64,000 bases of DNA from Anaerocolumna sp047777345 (GCA_047777345.1 JBKEEJ010000012.1:46289-110288), one strand, 5' to 3'; positions 34,082 through 43,855 are shown, counted from the stretch's first letter. Numbers and translations: made by a program. The notes: a model not told the origin generated them from the sequence alone.

Positions 34082-35257
34082 ATGAAGGAATTTAGAAAAG
34101 ATTTAGGCTTATATATTCATATCCCTTTTTGCGTAAAGAAGTGTGATTATTGTGATTTTCTTTCTGCTCCGGCAGATGAGGAAACGAAACACAGCTACAT
34201 TAAGGCTTTAATTGCCGAAATTAAAAGCTATAAAGATATTAGCAGGGAGTACCTTGTAAAGACGATTTATATCGGAGGAGGTACTCCTTCTTCTGTAAAA
34301 GGGGAATATATTGAAGAAGTTATGGATGCAATAAGAGAAGTCTTTACAATACCTGGTATTGAAAATACCGGTTACGGGAAAGAATCCCCTGAAATAACCA
34401 TTGAAGTAAATCCCGGTACTGTAACAGAAGAAAAGCTTAAGTCTTATTTAAAGGCAGGAATCAACCGGTTAAGTTTCGGACTTCAGTCCACAGACAACAA
34501 AGAATTAAAATTGCTTGGCAGGATTCATACTTATGAAACTTTTTTGGAAAACTATAAACTGGCCAGGAATATGGGATTTAAAAATATTAATATTGATTTG
34601 ATGTCCGGTTTACCGGGACAAACATTAAGTAACTGGCTTAATACCCTTAAGACGGTAATTAATCTTAATCCGGAGCATATTTCCGCATACAGTCTTATAC
34701 TGGAAGAGGGAACTCCCTTTTTTAGCCGTTACCGGGAAGAGGACCTGGATGAAGAACTGGACCGTACTATTTATGCGGAAACGCAAAAATGTCTGAATAA
34801 GGCCGGTTATTACAAGTATGAGATTTCCAACTATGCCAAACCCGGTTTTGAATCCAGACACAATACATCTTATTGGATACGGACAGACTATTTGGGAATA
34901 GGTTTGGGAGCGGCTTCTTTACTGAATAATACCAGGTTTCAGAATGTAGACGATTTAACCGAATATTTGAGGGTATCAACAGATTACCATAACATTCACA
35001 AGATTAGAGAGGTCCTTTCCGTACCCAGGCAAATGGAAGAATTTATGTTCTTAGGGCTTCGGATGTGTAAAGGAATCAGCAAGAAACGCTTTAAGGATCA
35101 GTTTGGAGTCAGTCTGGAATCGGTTTATCAGGATGTTATAAATAAATATCTCGCAAAAGGATTAATAGGTCAAAAGGGTGACAGAATATATCTGACCGAT
35201 AAAGGCATTGATGTAAGCAATATGGTACTGGCAGACTTTTTACTGGATACTATGTGA
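34082..35257 (+). CDS. hemW: Radical SAM heme chaperone HemW
   Basis: A 391-residue radical SAM protein. The 4Fe-4S motif is C17-x3-C21-x2-C24 (IPFCVKKCDYCDF), followed by TIYIGGGTPSS, TIEVNPGT and INRLSFGLQS. HemW-type sequences lack the extra Cys of HemN and carry heme to target proteins; the adjacent lepA supports this over coproporphyrinogen oxidase. RBS GAGGAGA. The C-terminal HemN_C region (EEFMFLGLRMCKGIS) is complete. Confidence 0.93.
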   Translation: MKEFRKDLGLYIHIPFCVKKCDYCDFLSAPADEETKHSYIKALIAEIKSYKDISREYLVKTIYIGGGTPSSVKGEYIEEVMDAIREVFTIPGIENTGYGKESPEITIEVNPGTVTEEKLKSYLKAGINRLSFGLQSTDNKELKLLGRIHTYETFLENYKLARNMGFKNINIDLMSGLPGQTLSNWLNTLKTVINLNPEHISAYSLILEEGTPFFSRYREEDLDEELDRTIYAETQKCLNKAGYYKYEISNYAKPGFESRHNTSYWIRTDYLGIGLGAASLLNNTRFQNVDDLTEYLRVSTDYHNIHKIREVLSVPRQMEEFMFLGLRMCKGISKKRFKDQFGVSLESVYQDVINKYLAKGLIGQKGDRIYLTDKGIDVSNMVLADFLLDTM

Positions 35258-35310
35258 TTTTCCGCCGTAACATTATTATATATAATTATAAAAAAGAATA
35301 TGAAAAAAAT

Positions 35311-35349
35311 AAAATAGCACTTGACAAAGTAAATAGTAAGTGCTATTTT
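35311..35349. promoter_or_regulatory. hrcA promoter inside an 11-bp inverted repeat
   Basis: The promoter is TTGACA (35321-35326), 17 bp, TATTTT (35344-35349) with an extended TGC. AAAATAGCACT (35311-35321) and AGTGCTATTTT (35339-35349) form a perfect 11-bp inverted repeat spanning both boxes. Its arms ATAGCACTT/AAGTGCTAT closely resemble CIRCE half-sites, with 15 bp between them rather than nine. Confidence 0.7.
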
Positions 35350-35362
35350 ATGTATAAAGATA

Positions 35363-35389
35363 TTAGCACTCTACCTTAGTGAGTGCTAA
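35363..35389. promoter_or_regulatory. CIRCE operator (HrcA binding site)
   Basis: TTAGCACTC, nine bases, GAGTGCTAA: a perfect match to the CIRCE consensus, 26 bp before the hrcA start codon. HrcA bound here represses the hrcA-grpE-dnaK operon until heat shock. Confidence 0.98.
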
Positions 35390-35415
35390 CAATCAATACG
35401 GCAGGAGGGAATTAG

Positions 35416-36444
35416 ATGGAATTAGATGAAAGAAAGTTGAAAATTTTGCAGGCCATCATCCGGAATTATCTGGAAACCGGTGAGCCTGTTGGTTCAAGGA
35501 CGATTTCAAAATATTCCGATCTAAATTTAAGCTCCGCTACAATAAGAAATGAAATGGCAGATTTAGAGGAACTTGGTTATATTACTCAGCCTCATACCTC
35601 CGCAGGCCGTATTCCTACTGATAAAGGTTATCGATTGTATGTTGACACTATGCTGGAAGCTAAGGTTCAGGAAATTGAGGATATGAAGGAAATTTTAGTC
35701 CAAAAGACGGACAGAATTGATTCGTTACTGAAACAGATAGCAAAGCTTCTGGCTGAAAATACACATTATGCATCTTTGGTAACAAAACCTCAATACCGAA
35801 GCCTGAAAGTAAAGTTTATACAGCTTACGGAAGTAGACAGCACTCAGTTGCTTGCCATTATTGTACTGGAGGGCAATATCGTTAAAAATAAAATCATTGC
35901 TACCAGTGAAGCATTAGAAAAGGATATTATATTAAAACTGAATATAGTTTTGAATACCTTTCTACAGGGCTTGGATCTGAAAGAAATTAATATGCCGGTA
36001 ATTCAAAAAATCAAAGAACAGGCCGGTAATTACGGCAATTTAGTCAGCGATATTTTAGACACGATTGCACAGGCAATCAGTGAAGAAGATGAAGTAGAGG
36101 TTTATACCAGTGGTGCTACCAATATATTAAAATATCCTGAATTAAGCGATATGAAAAAAGTTACCGAATTAATGAACACTTTTGAAGAACAGGAACAGCT
36201 GACTGAGCTTATTGGTAATTCGGAAAATCCGGATGAAACAGGCATTCAGGTTTATATTGGAAGCGAAACACCGGTAGAATCCATGAAAGATTGCTCCGTA
36301 GTTACTGCGACCTATGAAATTGACGATGGCGTATATGGCAAGATTGGAATTATCGGTCCAAAAAGAATGGATTATGAAAAAGTTATCGGTACGCTGCACA
36401 CATTAATGGTGCAGCTGGATGATATATTTAAGAATAAGACCTAA
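35416..36444 (+). CDS. hrcA: Heat-inducible transcription repressor HrcA
   Basis: A 342-residue repressor. The N-terminal winged helix has RKLKILQAIIRNYLETGEPVGSRTI and SSATIRNEMADLEELGYI, then HTSAGRIPTDKGYRLYVD, all HrcA hallmarks. The C-terminal GAF-like domain (VYIGSETP, GVYGKIGIIGPKRMDYEKVI) senses GroEL availability. RBS GCAGGAGGG. First gene of the hrcA-grpE-dnaK-dnaJ operon, controlled by the CIRCE element just upstream. Confidence 0.97.
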   Translation: MELDERKLKILQAIIRNYLETGEPVGSRTISKYSDLNLSSATIRNEMADLEELGYITQPHTSAGRIPTDKGYRLYVDTMLEAKVQEIEDMKEILVQKTDRIDSLLKQIAKLLAENTHYASLVTKPQYRSLKVKFIQLTEVDSTQLLAIIVLEGNIVKNKIIATSEALEKDIILKLNIVLNTFLQGLDLKEINMPVIQKIKEQAGNYGNLVSDILDTIAQAISEEDEVEVYTSGATNILKYPELSDMKKVTELMNTFEEQEQLTELIGNSENPDETGIQVYIGSETPVESMKDCSVVTATYEIDDGVYGKIGIIGPKRMDYEKVIGTLHTLMVQLDDIFKNKT

Positions 36445-36467
36445 CATAAAGAAAGGTGGTTACAAGA

Positions 36468-37208
36468 GTGGAAGATAAGAAAAATTCTATGGATGAAAAG
36501 GTAGAAGATTCCGTTAACCAGAGCATGGAACCGGATAATAACGAACCGGAGAAAAGTAAGACAGATAAAAATAAGGGAAATACACACGATTCGGCAGAAG
36601 CAAAAGAAGAAGTAAAAGAAGAAGCAAAAGCCGAAAATCAGAATGAGAATCCAGGTGATGAAGCAGATTCCACAGAAGCTAAATCTGTCGATGAAGGTGA
36701 TAAGGATAAAAAGGATGAGTCCGAAAGCAAGGAAGACACATCCGAAGACATAAAGAAAAAAGAAAAAAAAGACAAGAAAGATCAAAAAATTGAAGAGTTA
36801 AATGACCGGCTTATGAGAATGATGGCTGAATTCGATAATTATCGAAAGCGCACGGAAAAAGAAAAAGCACAGATGTTTGAAATCGGCGCCAGAGAAATTA
36901 TCGAAAGAGTACTTCCGGTTATTGACAACTTTGAGCGAGGTCTTGGAACTCTTACGGAAGAGGAAAAAGAAGGAGCATTCGCTCAGGGTATTGAAAAAAT
37001 ATACAAACAACTTTTAACTTCATTAACCGAAGCCGGATTAAAACCAATCGAAGCTGTTGGTAAACCATTTGATCCTAATTTCCATAATGCGGTTATGCAT
37101 GCGGAAGATCCGGAACAGGGTGAGAATCTGGTAGTGGAAGAATTCCAAAAGGGATATATGTACAAAGACACTGTTGTACGCCACAGTATGGTTAAGGTTG
37201 TAAATTAG
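36468..37208 (+). CDS. grpE: Nucleotide exchange factor GrpE with long acidic N-terminus
   Basis: A 246-residue co-chaperone. The GTG at 36468 follows AAAGGTGG with an eight-base gap. Residues 1 to about 95 are a charged, disordered tract of Glu/Asp/Lys, much longer than usual. The GrpE core follows: LNDRLMRMMAEFDNYRKRTEKEK (dimer helix), VLPVIDNFERGL and the C-terminal beta wing VGKPFDPNFHNAVMH and KGYMYKDTVVRHSMVKV. It releases ADP from DnaK. Confidence 0.95.
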   Translation: MEDKKNSMDEKVEDSVNQSMEPDNNEPEKSKTDKNKGNTHDSAEAKEEVKEEAKAENQNENPGDEADSTEAKSVDEGDKDKKDESESKEDTSEDIKKKEKKDKKDQKIEELNDRLMRMMAEFDNYRKRTEKEKAQMFEIGAREIIERVLPVIDNFERGLGTLTEEEKEGAFAQGIEKIYKQLLTSLTEAGLKPIEAVGKPFDPNFHNAVMHAEDPEQGENLVVEEFQKGYMYKDTVVRHSMVKVVN

Positions 37209-37318
37209 TAAAATAAAGAAATTTATTTTAAATTTATTTATTTCAAAGTGATTTTAATAATTTTAGAAAATTCACTTTTCAATATAAATCTAGATTGAAA
37301 AATATAGGAGGAATTATT

Positions 37319-39175
37319 ATGGGTAAAATAATAGGAATTGACTTAGGTACAACAAACTCATGTGTTGCAGTCATGGAAGGTGGAAAACCTGTAGTTATTG
37401 CTAATGCAGAAGGTTCCAGAACTACTCCGTCCGTAGTTGCCTTCACAAAAACAGGCGAAAGATTAGTTGGAGAGTCTGCAAAACGTCAGGCAGTTACCAA
37501 TTCAGATAAAACAATTTCTTCCATAAAAAGACATATGGGAACGGATTACAGGGTAACCATTGACGACAAAAAATACACTCCTCAGGAAATTTCCGCAATG
37601 ATTCTGCAAAAATTAAAAGCTGATGCGGAAAGTTATCTTGGCGAAAAAGTAACAGAAGCAGTTATTACCGTTCCTGCTTACTTTAACGATGCGCAAAGAC
37701 AGGCAACAAAAGATGCCGGAAGAATCGCAGGACTTGACGTAAAGAGAATTATTAACGAGCCTACTGCCGCAGCTTTGGCATATGGTCTTGATAATGAACG
37801 TGAACAAAAAATTATGGTTTATGACTTAGGCGGCGGTACATTCGATGTATCCATTATTGAAATTGGTGATGGCGTCATCGAAGTATTGGCTACATCCGGT
37901 GATAACAGACTGGGTGGTGATGACTTTGACGAAAGAATCACCAGATATATGATTGATGAATTTAAGAAGCAGGAAGGTGTTGACTTATCTACTGATAAGA
38001 TGGCACTTCAGAGATTAAAAGAAGCTGCTGAAAAAGCGAAAAAAGAATTGTCAACAGCAACGACTACAAATATTAACCTGCCTTTCATCACTGCCACAGC
38101 AGAAGGTCCAAAACACTTTGATATGAACTTAACAAGAGCTAAATTTGATGAATTAACTCATGATTTAGTTGAAAGAACAGCAGGACCGGTTCAAAATGCA
38201 TTAAGAGATGCCGGACTTACAGCTGCTGATTTGACCAAAGTTTTATTGGTAGGTGGTTCCACACGTATACCTGCCGTACAGGAAAAAGTAAAACAGTTAA
38301 CAGGACATGAACCTTCCAAGAACTTAAATCCTGATGAATGTGTTGCAATCGGTGCCTCCATTCAGGGTGGTAAATTAGCTGGTGACGCCGGCGCAGGCGA
38401 CATTCTTTTGCTTGATGTTACTCCGCTGTCCTTAAGTATTGAAACTATGGGCGGTGTGGCAACGAAGATTATTGAAAGAAATACAACAATACCTACCAGA
38501 AAGAGCCAGATTTTCTCCACTGCAACCGATAACCAGACTGCAGTTGATATTAATATTGTTCAGGGTGAAAGACAGTTTGCCAAAGATAACAAGAGCCTCG
38601 GACAATTCAGACTGGACGGAATTCCGCCTGCAAGAAGAGGTGTTCCTCAGATCGAGGTTACTTTCGATATCGATGCCAACGGTATTTTAAATGTGTCCGC
38701 AAAGGACTTAGGAACTGGTAAAGAACAACACATTACCATTACCGGTGGCTCTAATCTGTCAGAAGAAGAAATTCAAAAGGCAATCAAAGAGGCTGCCGAA
38801 TATGAAGCTCAGGATAAGAAACGTAAGGAAGCCGTTGAAGTCAGAAACGATGCAGACTCAATGGTATTCCAGACAGAAAAGGCTCTGCAGGATGTAGGCG
38901 ATAAGCTGAATCCGGATGACAAAGCAAAAGTTGAGGCTGACTTACAGCACTTAAAGGAACTGGTAGAAAAATCCAATCCGGAATCCATGTCCGACAGTGA
39001 AGTGGCTGACATTAAAGCAGCGAAAGATAAATTAATGCAAAGTGCCCAAACCTTATTTGCAAAGCTTTATGAACAGACTCAGGCTGCTGGTTCCGGTAGC
39101 TCAACATCCGGCACATCAAGTTCACAAAGTTCATCATCCGATAATGTTGTTGACGGAGATTACAGAGAAATTTAA
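37319..39175 (+). CDS. dnaK: Molecular chaperone DnaK (Hsp70)
   Basis: A 618-residue Hsp70. The nucleotide-binding domain has IGIDLGTTNSCVAVMEGG, VPAYFNDAQRQATKDAG, INEPTAAALAYG and VYDLGGGTFDVSI; the substrate domain has LLLDVTPLSLSIET and GERQFAKDNKSLG. It is complete through the helical lid and a Gly/Ser-rich tail ending VVDGDYREI. The ATG at 37319 has AGGAGGA; an in-frame start at 37295 lacks an RBS. The spacer to dnaJ carries two strong hairpins. Confidence 0.98.
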   Translation: MGKIIGIDLGTTNSCVAVMEGGKPVVIANAEGSRTTPSVVAFTKTGERLVGESAKRQAVTNSDKTISSIKRHMGTDYRVTIDDKKYTPQEISAMILQKLKADAESYLGEKVTEAVITVPAYFNDAQRQATKDAGRIAGLDVKRIINEPTAAALAYGLDNEREQKIMVYDLGGGTFDVSIIEIGDGVIEVLATSGDNRLGGDDFDERITRYMIDEFKKQEGVDLSTDKMALQRLKEAAEKAKKELSTATTTNINLPFITATAEGPKHFDMNLTRAKFDELTHDLVERTAGPVQNALRDAGLTAADLTKVLLVGGSTRIPAVQEKVKQLTGHEPSKNLNPDECVAIGASIQGGKLAGDAGAGDILLLDVTPLSLSIETMGGVATKIIERNTTIPTRKSQIFSTATDNQTAVDINIVQGERQFAKDNKSLGQFRLDGIPPARRGVPQIEVTFDIDANGILNVSAKDLGTGKEQHITITGGSNLSEEEIQKAIKEAAEYEAQDKKRKEAVEVRNDADSMVFQTEKALQDVGDKLNPDDKAKVEADLQHLKELVEKSNPESMSDSEVADIKAAKDKLMQSAQTLFAKLYEQTQAAGSGSSTSGTSSSQSSSSDNVVDGDYREI

Positions 39176-39303
39176 TTTCATTAAAGCAAACGGCCATTGA
39201 CAGGATGGCCGGGGTAGGGATAACAAAAATTTCAGGCAAAAGATTTTAAACTTGACGATTTTTAAATTATTCTTTACAATAGGATTTGACTTGTCGAATC
39301 AAA

Positions 39304-39421
39304 ATTAGGGTGTCAAAAGCACTTTGGTGCTTAACATTGACACCCTAATCCGAATTAGTATATATCGTTATGGTTGATCCGTAACAGTAACAAATAGGCG
39401 GTCTTACGACTGCCTATTTGT
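39304..39421 (+). terminator. Two strong hairpins between dnaK and dnaJ
   Basis: Hairpin 1 (39304-39349): arms ATTAGGGTGTCAA and TTGACACCCTAAT (13 bp perfect), with an inner AAGCAC/GTGCTT stem. Hairpin 2 (39390-39421): ACAAATAGGCGGT/ACTGCCTATTTGT, 13 bp with a CTTACG loop. Neither has a good T run, so they may be processing or mRNA-stability elements rather than full terminators. Confidence 0.6.
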
Positions 39422-39489
39422 CGATATATAAATGGCTTGTATTTTGTTGCGTGATTCACCCAAGAAGTATAAGGAGGATAGATTAGAGC

Positions 39490-40626
39490 ATGGCAGAAAA
39501 ACGTGATTACTACGAGGTGCTGGGGGTACCTAGGTCAGCAACGGAAGATGAGATAAAAAGGGCATACAGAAAATTGGCCAAAAAGTATCACCCGGATGCC
39601 AATCCTGGTAATAAAGAAGCAGAGGCCAAATTTAAAGAGGCCTCGGAAGCATATGCGGTACTAAGTGATCCGGAAAAGAGAAGACAGTACGATCAGTTTG
39701 GCCATTCTGCCTTTGATGCTGGTGCCGGTGGTGCCGGAGGATTTGATTTCACCAATATGGATATGGGTGATATCTTTGGAGATATTTTCGGTGATTTGTT
39801 CGGCGGCGGCAGAACCAGAAGAGCCAGCAACAGTCCTATGAAAGGAGCCAATATACACACCGGGGTCCGTATTACATTTGAGGAAGCGGTTACCGGTGTA
39901 GATAAGGAATTAGAGCTGAATTTAAAAGATGAATGCCCGACTTGCCATGGTACCGGTGCAAGACCCGGCACTAGTCCGGAAACCTGCAGCAGGTGTGGTG
40001 GCAAAGGACAGGTGGTTTATACTCAGCAGTCCTTATTCGGAATGGTACGTAATGTACAGACTTGTCCGGATTGTAACGGTACCGGTAAAGTTATCAGAAG
40101 CAAATGTCCGGAATGTTATGGAACCGGTTATGTAACCAAGAGGAAAAAAATACAGGTATCTATTCCTGCCGGTATTGATAACGGACAGAGCATCCGTATT
40201 CGTGAAAAAGGAGAACCGGGAATCAACGGCGGAGAAAGAGGCGATCTCTTAGTTGAGGTAACCGTAAGCAGGCATCCCATTTTCCAGAGACAGGATTATG
40301 ATATTTATTCTACCGTACCGATTTCCTTTGCGAAAGCTGCTCTTGGCGGAGATATAAGAATCAGCACCGTTGACGGTGATGTGCTTTATACGGTAAAACC
40401 CGGAACTCAGACTGACACCAAGGTTCGCTTAAAAGGAAAAGGTGTGCCGACTCTCAGAAATAAGGCAGTAAGAGGAGACCATTATGTAACCTTAGTGGTA
40501 CAGGTTCCTACAAAATTAACAAATGAACAAAGAGAGTTACTGGAAAAATTCGATGCGGCTATGAGAAAAACCGAATCCGGCACACATGAAGCGGAAAAAG
40601 AAAAAAAGAAAAAATTCTGGAAATGA
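39490..40626 (+). CDS. dnaJ: Chaperone DnaJ (Hsp40)
   Basis: A 378-residue co-chaperone. The J domain (1-70) has YYEVLGVPRSATEDEIKRAY and the HPD motif in KKYHPDANPG. A Gly/Phe-rich linker precedes the zinc domain with four CxxCxGxG units (CPTCHGTG, CSRCGGKG, CPDCNGTG, CPECYGTG), followed by the two C-terminal beta domains. It stimulates DnaK ATPase and delivers substrates. RBS AAGGAGGA. Full length. Confidence 0.98.
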   Translation: MAEKRDYYEVLGVPRSATEDEIKRAYRKLAKKYHPDANPGNKEAEAKFKEASEAYAVLSDPEKRRQYDQFGHSAFDAGAGGAGGFDFTNMDMGDIFGDIFGDLFGGGRTRRASNSPMKGANIHTGVRITFEEAVTGVDKELELNLKDECPTCHGTGARPGTSPETCSRCGGKGQVVYTQQSLFGMVRNVQTCPDCNGTGKVIRSKCPECYGTGYVTKRKKIQVSIPAGIDNGQSIRIREKGEPGINGGERGDLLVEVTVSRHPIFQRQDYDIYSTVPISFAKAALGGDIRISTVDGDVLYTVKPGTQTDTKVRLKGKGVPTLRNKAVRGDHYVTLVVQVPTKLTNEQRELLEKFDAAMRKTESGTHEAEKEKKKKFWK

Positions 40627-40739
40627 ACATAAATCCTTAATAAAAGCGATTTCCATACCGAAAATAAGAATATAAACAATAAAAAGAAAGGTTGCCATCT
40701 ATCGATTAAATTAAATAAATTACTTTTATTCGAAGGGTA

Positions 40740-40764
40740 ATATCACATATCTTTTGTGTGATAT
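40740..40764 (+). other. Hairpin in the prmA leader
   Basis: ATATCACA and TGTGATAT form a perfect 8-bp stem with a 9-nt loop, ending 15 bases before the prmA ATG and next to its weak AGGTAC site; it could influence translation. Confidence 0.4.
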
Positions 40765-40779
40765 GCAATAGGTACACAT

Positions 40780-41739
40780 ATGAAATGGACGAAATTAACC
40801 TTATCCACTACTGCTGAGGCTGTGGATTTAGTAAGTAATATGTTAAGTGAATTAGGAATAGAGGGTATAGAAATCATAGATCACGTACCCTTGACGGAAC
40901 AGGAAAAAAAGGCCATGTTCGTTGATATATTGCCTGTGGAAAATACGGAAGATAAGACTGCGTTAATTAATTTTTATCTGGATGAAAAGCAGAATCTTAA
41001 AAGTATTTTAAACAAAATACACGCCGGTCTTGGAGAATTATCGGAATTTGTGGATATTGGAACCGGCAAAATCGAAATTTCCGAAACAGAAGATGCGGAC
41101 TGGGTTAATAACTGGAAAGCATTTTTCAAACCATTTCGTATTGATGATACGATTGTAATCAAACCCACATGGGAAAAACTTGATCAGGTAAAAGATACGG
41201 ATCTGATTGTGGAAATTGATCCCGGGGTAGCATTTGGAACAGGTTCCCATGAAACCACAAAACTTTGCATTCTCAGCATTAAAAAATATTTAAAGCCTGA
41301 AATGAATTTGCTGGATGTAGGATGCGGCAGCGGCATACTTTCTATTGTTGGTGCAAAGTTAGGAGCCAAAAAAGTTACAGCGGTTGATATTGATCCTTAT
41401 GCGGTTAAGGCAGCATATGAAAACGTGCAGGTAAACCGGATAGATTCCGATAAGATAAACATTTTAAGCGGTGATCTTATCACAGATGAAGATTTACGGA
41501 AAGAAGTGGGTTTTGCATGTTATGATATGGTTGTTGCCAACATACTGGCGGATATTATCATACCTTTATCAGCCGAAATAGGGCTGCATATGAAACCGGA
41601 CGGTTTGTTTATCTGTTCTGGTATAATTAATACAAAAAAAGAAGATGTAAAAGAAGTGCTGATGAATAATGGATTTAAAATCCTTGAGATAAATGAAATG
41701 GGAGACTGGATCTCCATAGTGGCACAAAATAGGGCATAA
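40780..41739 (+). CDS. prmA: Ribosomal protein L11 methyltransferase
   Basis: A 319-residue SAM-dependent enzyme that trimethylates L11. The N-terminal substrate domain (MKWTKLTLSTTAEAVDLVSNML) is followed by the PrmA motif DPGVAFGTGSHETTKLC, the SAM loop LLDVGCGSGILSIVGAKLGA and VVANILADIII. The Shine-Dalgarno sequence is weak. Position after dnaJ and before rsmE is the standard firmicute order. Confidence 0.96.
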   Translation: MKWTKLTLSTTAEAVDLVSNMLSELGIEGIEIIDHVPLTEQEKKAMFVDILPVENTEDKTALINFYLDEKQNLKSILNKIHAGLGELSEFVDIGTGKIEISETEDADWVNNWKAFFKPFRIDDTIVIKPTWEKLDQVKDTDLIVEIDPGVAFGTGSHETTKLCILSIKKYLKPEMNLLDVGCGSGILSIVGAKLGAKKVTAVDIDPYAVKAAYENVQVNRIDSDKINILSGDLITDEDLRKEVGFACYDMVVANILADIIIPLSAEIGLHMKPDGLFICSGIINTKKEDVKEVLMNNGFKILEINEMGDWISIVAQNRA

Positions 41740-41800
41740 TCATCCAAACCGGTGATTTTACCTGTTATTGCCAGTATTTTAAGAAAGGCCTGGTGCTGTT

Positions 41801-42541
41801 ATGTACCGTTTTTATGTGGATCCGGATCAGACCGGGGACAGTAAGATAAAGATTACCGGTTCGGATGTTAATCATATAAAAAATGTTTTGCGGATGAAAC
41901 CCGGTGAGAATATTATTGTTTGTAATGGACAGGGAAAAGATTTTTACTGTATAATAACAGAGATATCCGACGATGTTGTTTTAACCGAAGTCGTTAAAGT
42001 TTCCGTTACGGATACGGAATTGGACGGGAAAATTTATCTTTTTCAGGGTATACCCAAAAAAGATAAGATGGAGTTCATTATTCAGAAAGCGGTTGAATTG
42101 GGAATTTATGAAATAATTCCCGTTATGACAAAAAGAACAGTGGTTAAGTTAGAGGATAAGAAAAAAGAACAAAAAAGGATAGAACGCTGGCAGGCTATCG
42201 CAACCAGCGCTGCAAAACAGTCCAACCGGGGAATTATTCCGAAAGTAAGAAATATTATGTATTTTGAAGAAGCTCTTAATCTGGCACTGAATATGGACTG
42301 TAAGATGATCCCTTATGAAAATGCGAAAGATATAACCAAAACCAGAGATATTATACAAAACACACCTAAGGCAAATTCAATCGCAATTTTTATCGGGCCG
42401 GAAGGCGGTTTTGAGGAAGAAGAAATTAAACGTGCGGCTGAGACAGGATTTTTGCCTGTTACCTTAGGAAGAAGAATTTTGCGAACGGAAACAGCCGGCC
42501 TTGCCATACTTTCTATGATTATGCTGCAAATGGAAAGGTAA
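41801..42541 (+). CDS. rsmE: 16S rRNA m3U1498 methyltransferase RsmE
   Basis: A 246-residue SPOUT-class enzyme. The N-terminal PUA-like domain (MYRFYVDPDQ, GSDVNHIKNVLRMKPGE) precedes the knotted SAM domain with QKAVELGIYEIIPVMTKRTVV, AAKQSNRGIIP, IGPEGGFEEEEI and LGRRILRTETA. It methylates U1498 of 16S rRNA. RBS GAAAGG. The order prmA-rsmE is conserved. Confidence 0.96.
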   Translation: MYRFYVDPDQTGDSKIKITGSDVNHIKNVLRMKPGENIIVCNGQGKDFYCIITEISDDVVLTEVVKVSVTDTELDGKIYLFQGIPKKDKMEFIIQKAVELGIYEIIPVMTKRTVVKLEDKKKEQKRIERWQAIATSAAKQSNRGIIPKVRNIMYFEEALNLALNMDCKMIPYENAKDITKTRDIIQNTPKANSIAIFIGPEGGFEEEEIKRAAETGFLPVTLGRRILRTETAGLAILSMIMLQMER

Positions 42542-42657
42542 TTAGATAAGAGTGAAAGAAATACGGATAGGAAGGAAGCCACTAAAGATTCTTTCACTTA
42601 TTGAGAATGGTGGCAGTATCACAGAAGTGTTTTTTGTGGTACGTAACAGGTGTAAAT

Positions 42658-43818
42658 ATGGAAGCTTATTTGGACAATGCCGCTACAACGAAGGCATTTG
42701 AGTCAGTTAAAAATATAATGGTCGAAGCCTTATGCATGGATTATGGGAATCCATCATCCATGCATAAAAAAGGCATTGATGCGGAGAATTATATTAAGAA
42801 TGCAAGGCAGATTATAGCCACAAATTTAAAAGTTGATCCAAAGGAAATCATTTTTACTTCCGGAGGTACGGAATCCAATAATATGGCTCTTATTGGGACG
42901 GCATATGCGAACCGCCGCAGTGGAAACCATATTATTACCACAAAAATTGAACATCCTTCCGTACATAACCCGCTTAAGTTCCTGGAAGAGAACGGATTCC
43001 GGGTTTCTTATATTTCCGTGGATAAATACGGAAATATTCTTTTGGATGAGCTTTTGAATGCAATCTGTGAAGATACTATACTGGTATCGGTAATGTATGT
43101 GAACAATGAAATTGGTTCTGTACAGAATATCAGTGAAATAGCAAAACGGATCAAAGAAAAAAATCCGAAGATTCTTTTGCATGTCGATGCAATTCAGGCC
43201 TTTGGCAAATACAGAATTTATCCCAAAAGGGAAGGAATTGATTTACTGTCCATCAGCGGGCATAAAATTCACGGTCCTAAAGGCATAGGTTGTCTGTATG
43301 TCCGGGATAAGGTAAAGATAAAACCTATTATGTTCGGGGGCGGACAGCAGAAAGGTATGCGTTCCGGTACGGAAAACGTACCTGCAATCGCAGGCTTGGG
43401 ACAGGCTGTTCTGGAAATTTATAAGAACCATGAGGAAAAAAGAGAAAGGCTGTTTCAGCTTAAGGAAATGTTTCTAGAAGAAGTCAGCCGTATAAGCGGA
43501 ACTGTGGTAAATGGCGTTGGCGATTCTGTGCGTAATACCGCACCCCATATTGTCAGCGTAAGTTTTGCCGGTATTCGCAGCGAAGTTTTGCTGCATGCGC
43601 TGGAGGATAAGGGAGTTTTTGTTTCTTCCGGGTCTGCATGTGCAAGTAATCATCCCAGCGTAAGTTCTACCCTTAAGGCTATTGGTGTTAAGGATGACTT
43701 ACTGGATTCTACCATACGGTTTAGTTTTTCCGTATTTACAACTAAGGAAGAAATAGAATATACTATTAGTGTGTTAAAGGAACTTTTACCGGTATTAAGA
43801 AAATACAGCAGACATTAA
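42658..43818 (+). CDS. Cysteine desulfurase (NifS/IscS-like)
   Basis: A 386-residue PLP enzyme that moves sulfur from cysteine to a carrier. YLDNAATTKAF opens the protein; FTSGGTESNNMALIG, HVDAIQAFGK, SISGHKIHGPKGIG (PLP Lys) and FVSSGSACASNHPS (catalytic Cys) follow. The ATG at 42658 fits the family N-terminus; an upstream in-frame TTG (42601) would add unrelated residues. The gene is 37 bp before thiI, so it most likely supplies persulfide for 4-thiouridine in tRNA. Confidence 0.95.
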   Translation: MEAYLDNAATTKAFESVKNIMVEALCMDYGNPSSMHKKGIDAENYIKNARQIIATNLKVDPKEIIFTSGGTESNNMALIGTAYANRRSGNHIITTKIEHPSVHNPLKFLEENGFRVSYISVDKYGNILLDELLNAICEDTILVSVMYVNNEIGSVQNISEIAKRIKEKNPKILLHVDAIQAFGKYRIYPKREGIDLLSISGHKIHGPKGIGCLYVRDKVKIKPIMFGGGQQKGMRSGTENVPAIAGLGQAVLEIYKNHEEKRERLFQLKEMFLEEVSRISGTVVNGVGDSVRNTAPHIVSVSFAGIRSEVLLHALEDKGVFVSSGSACASNHPSVSSTLKAIGVKDDLLDSTIRFSFSVFTTKEEIEYTISVLKELLPVLRKYSRH

Positions 43819-43855
43819 TGGGATGAAATTTACCCCATAACAGAAAGGATAAAAC

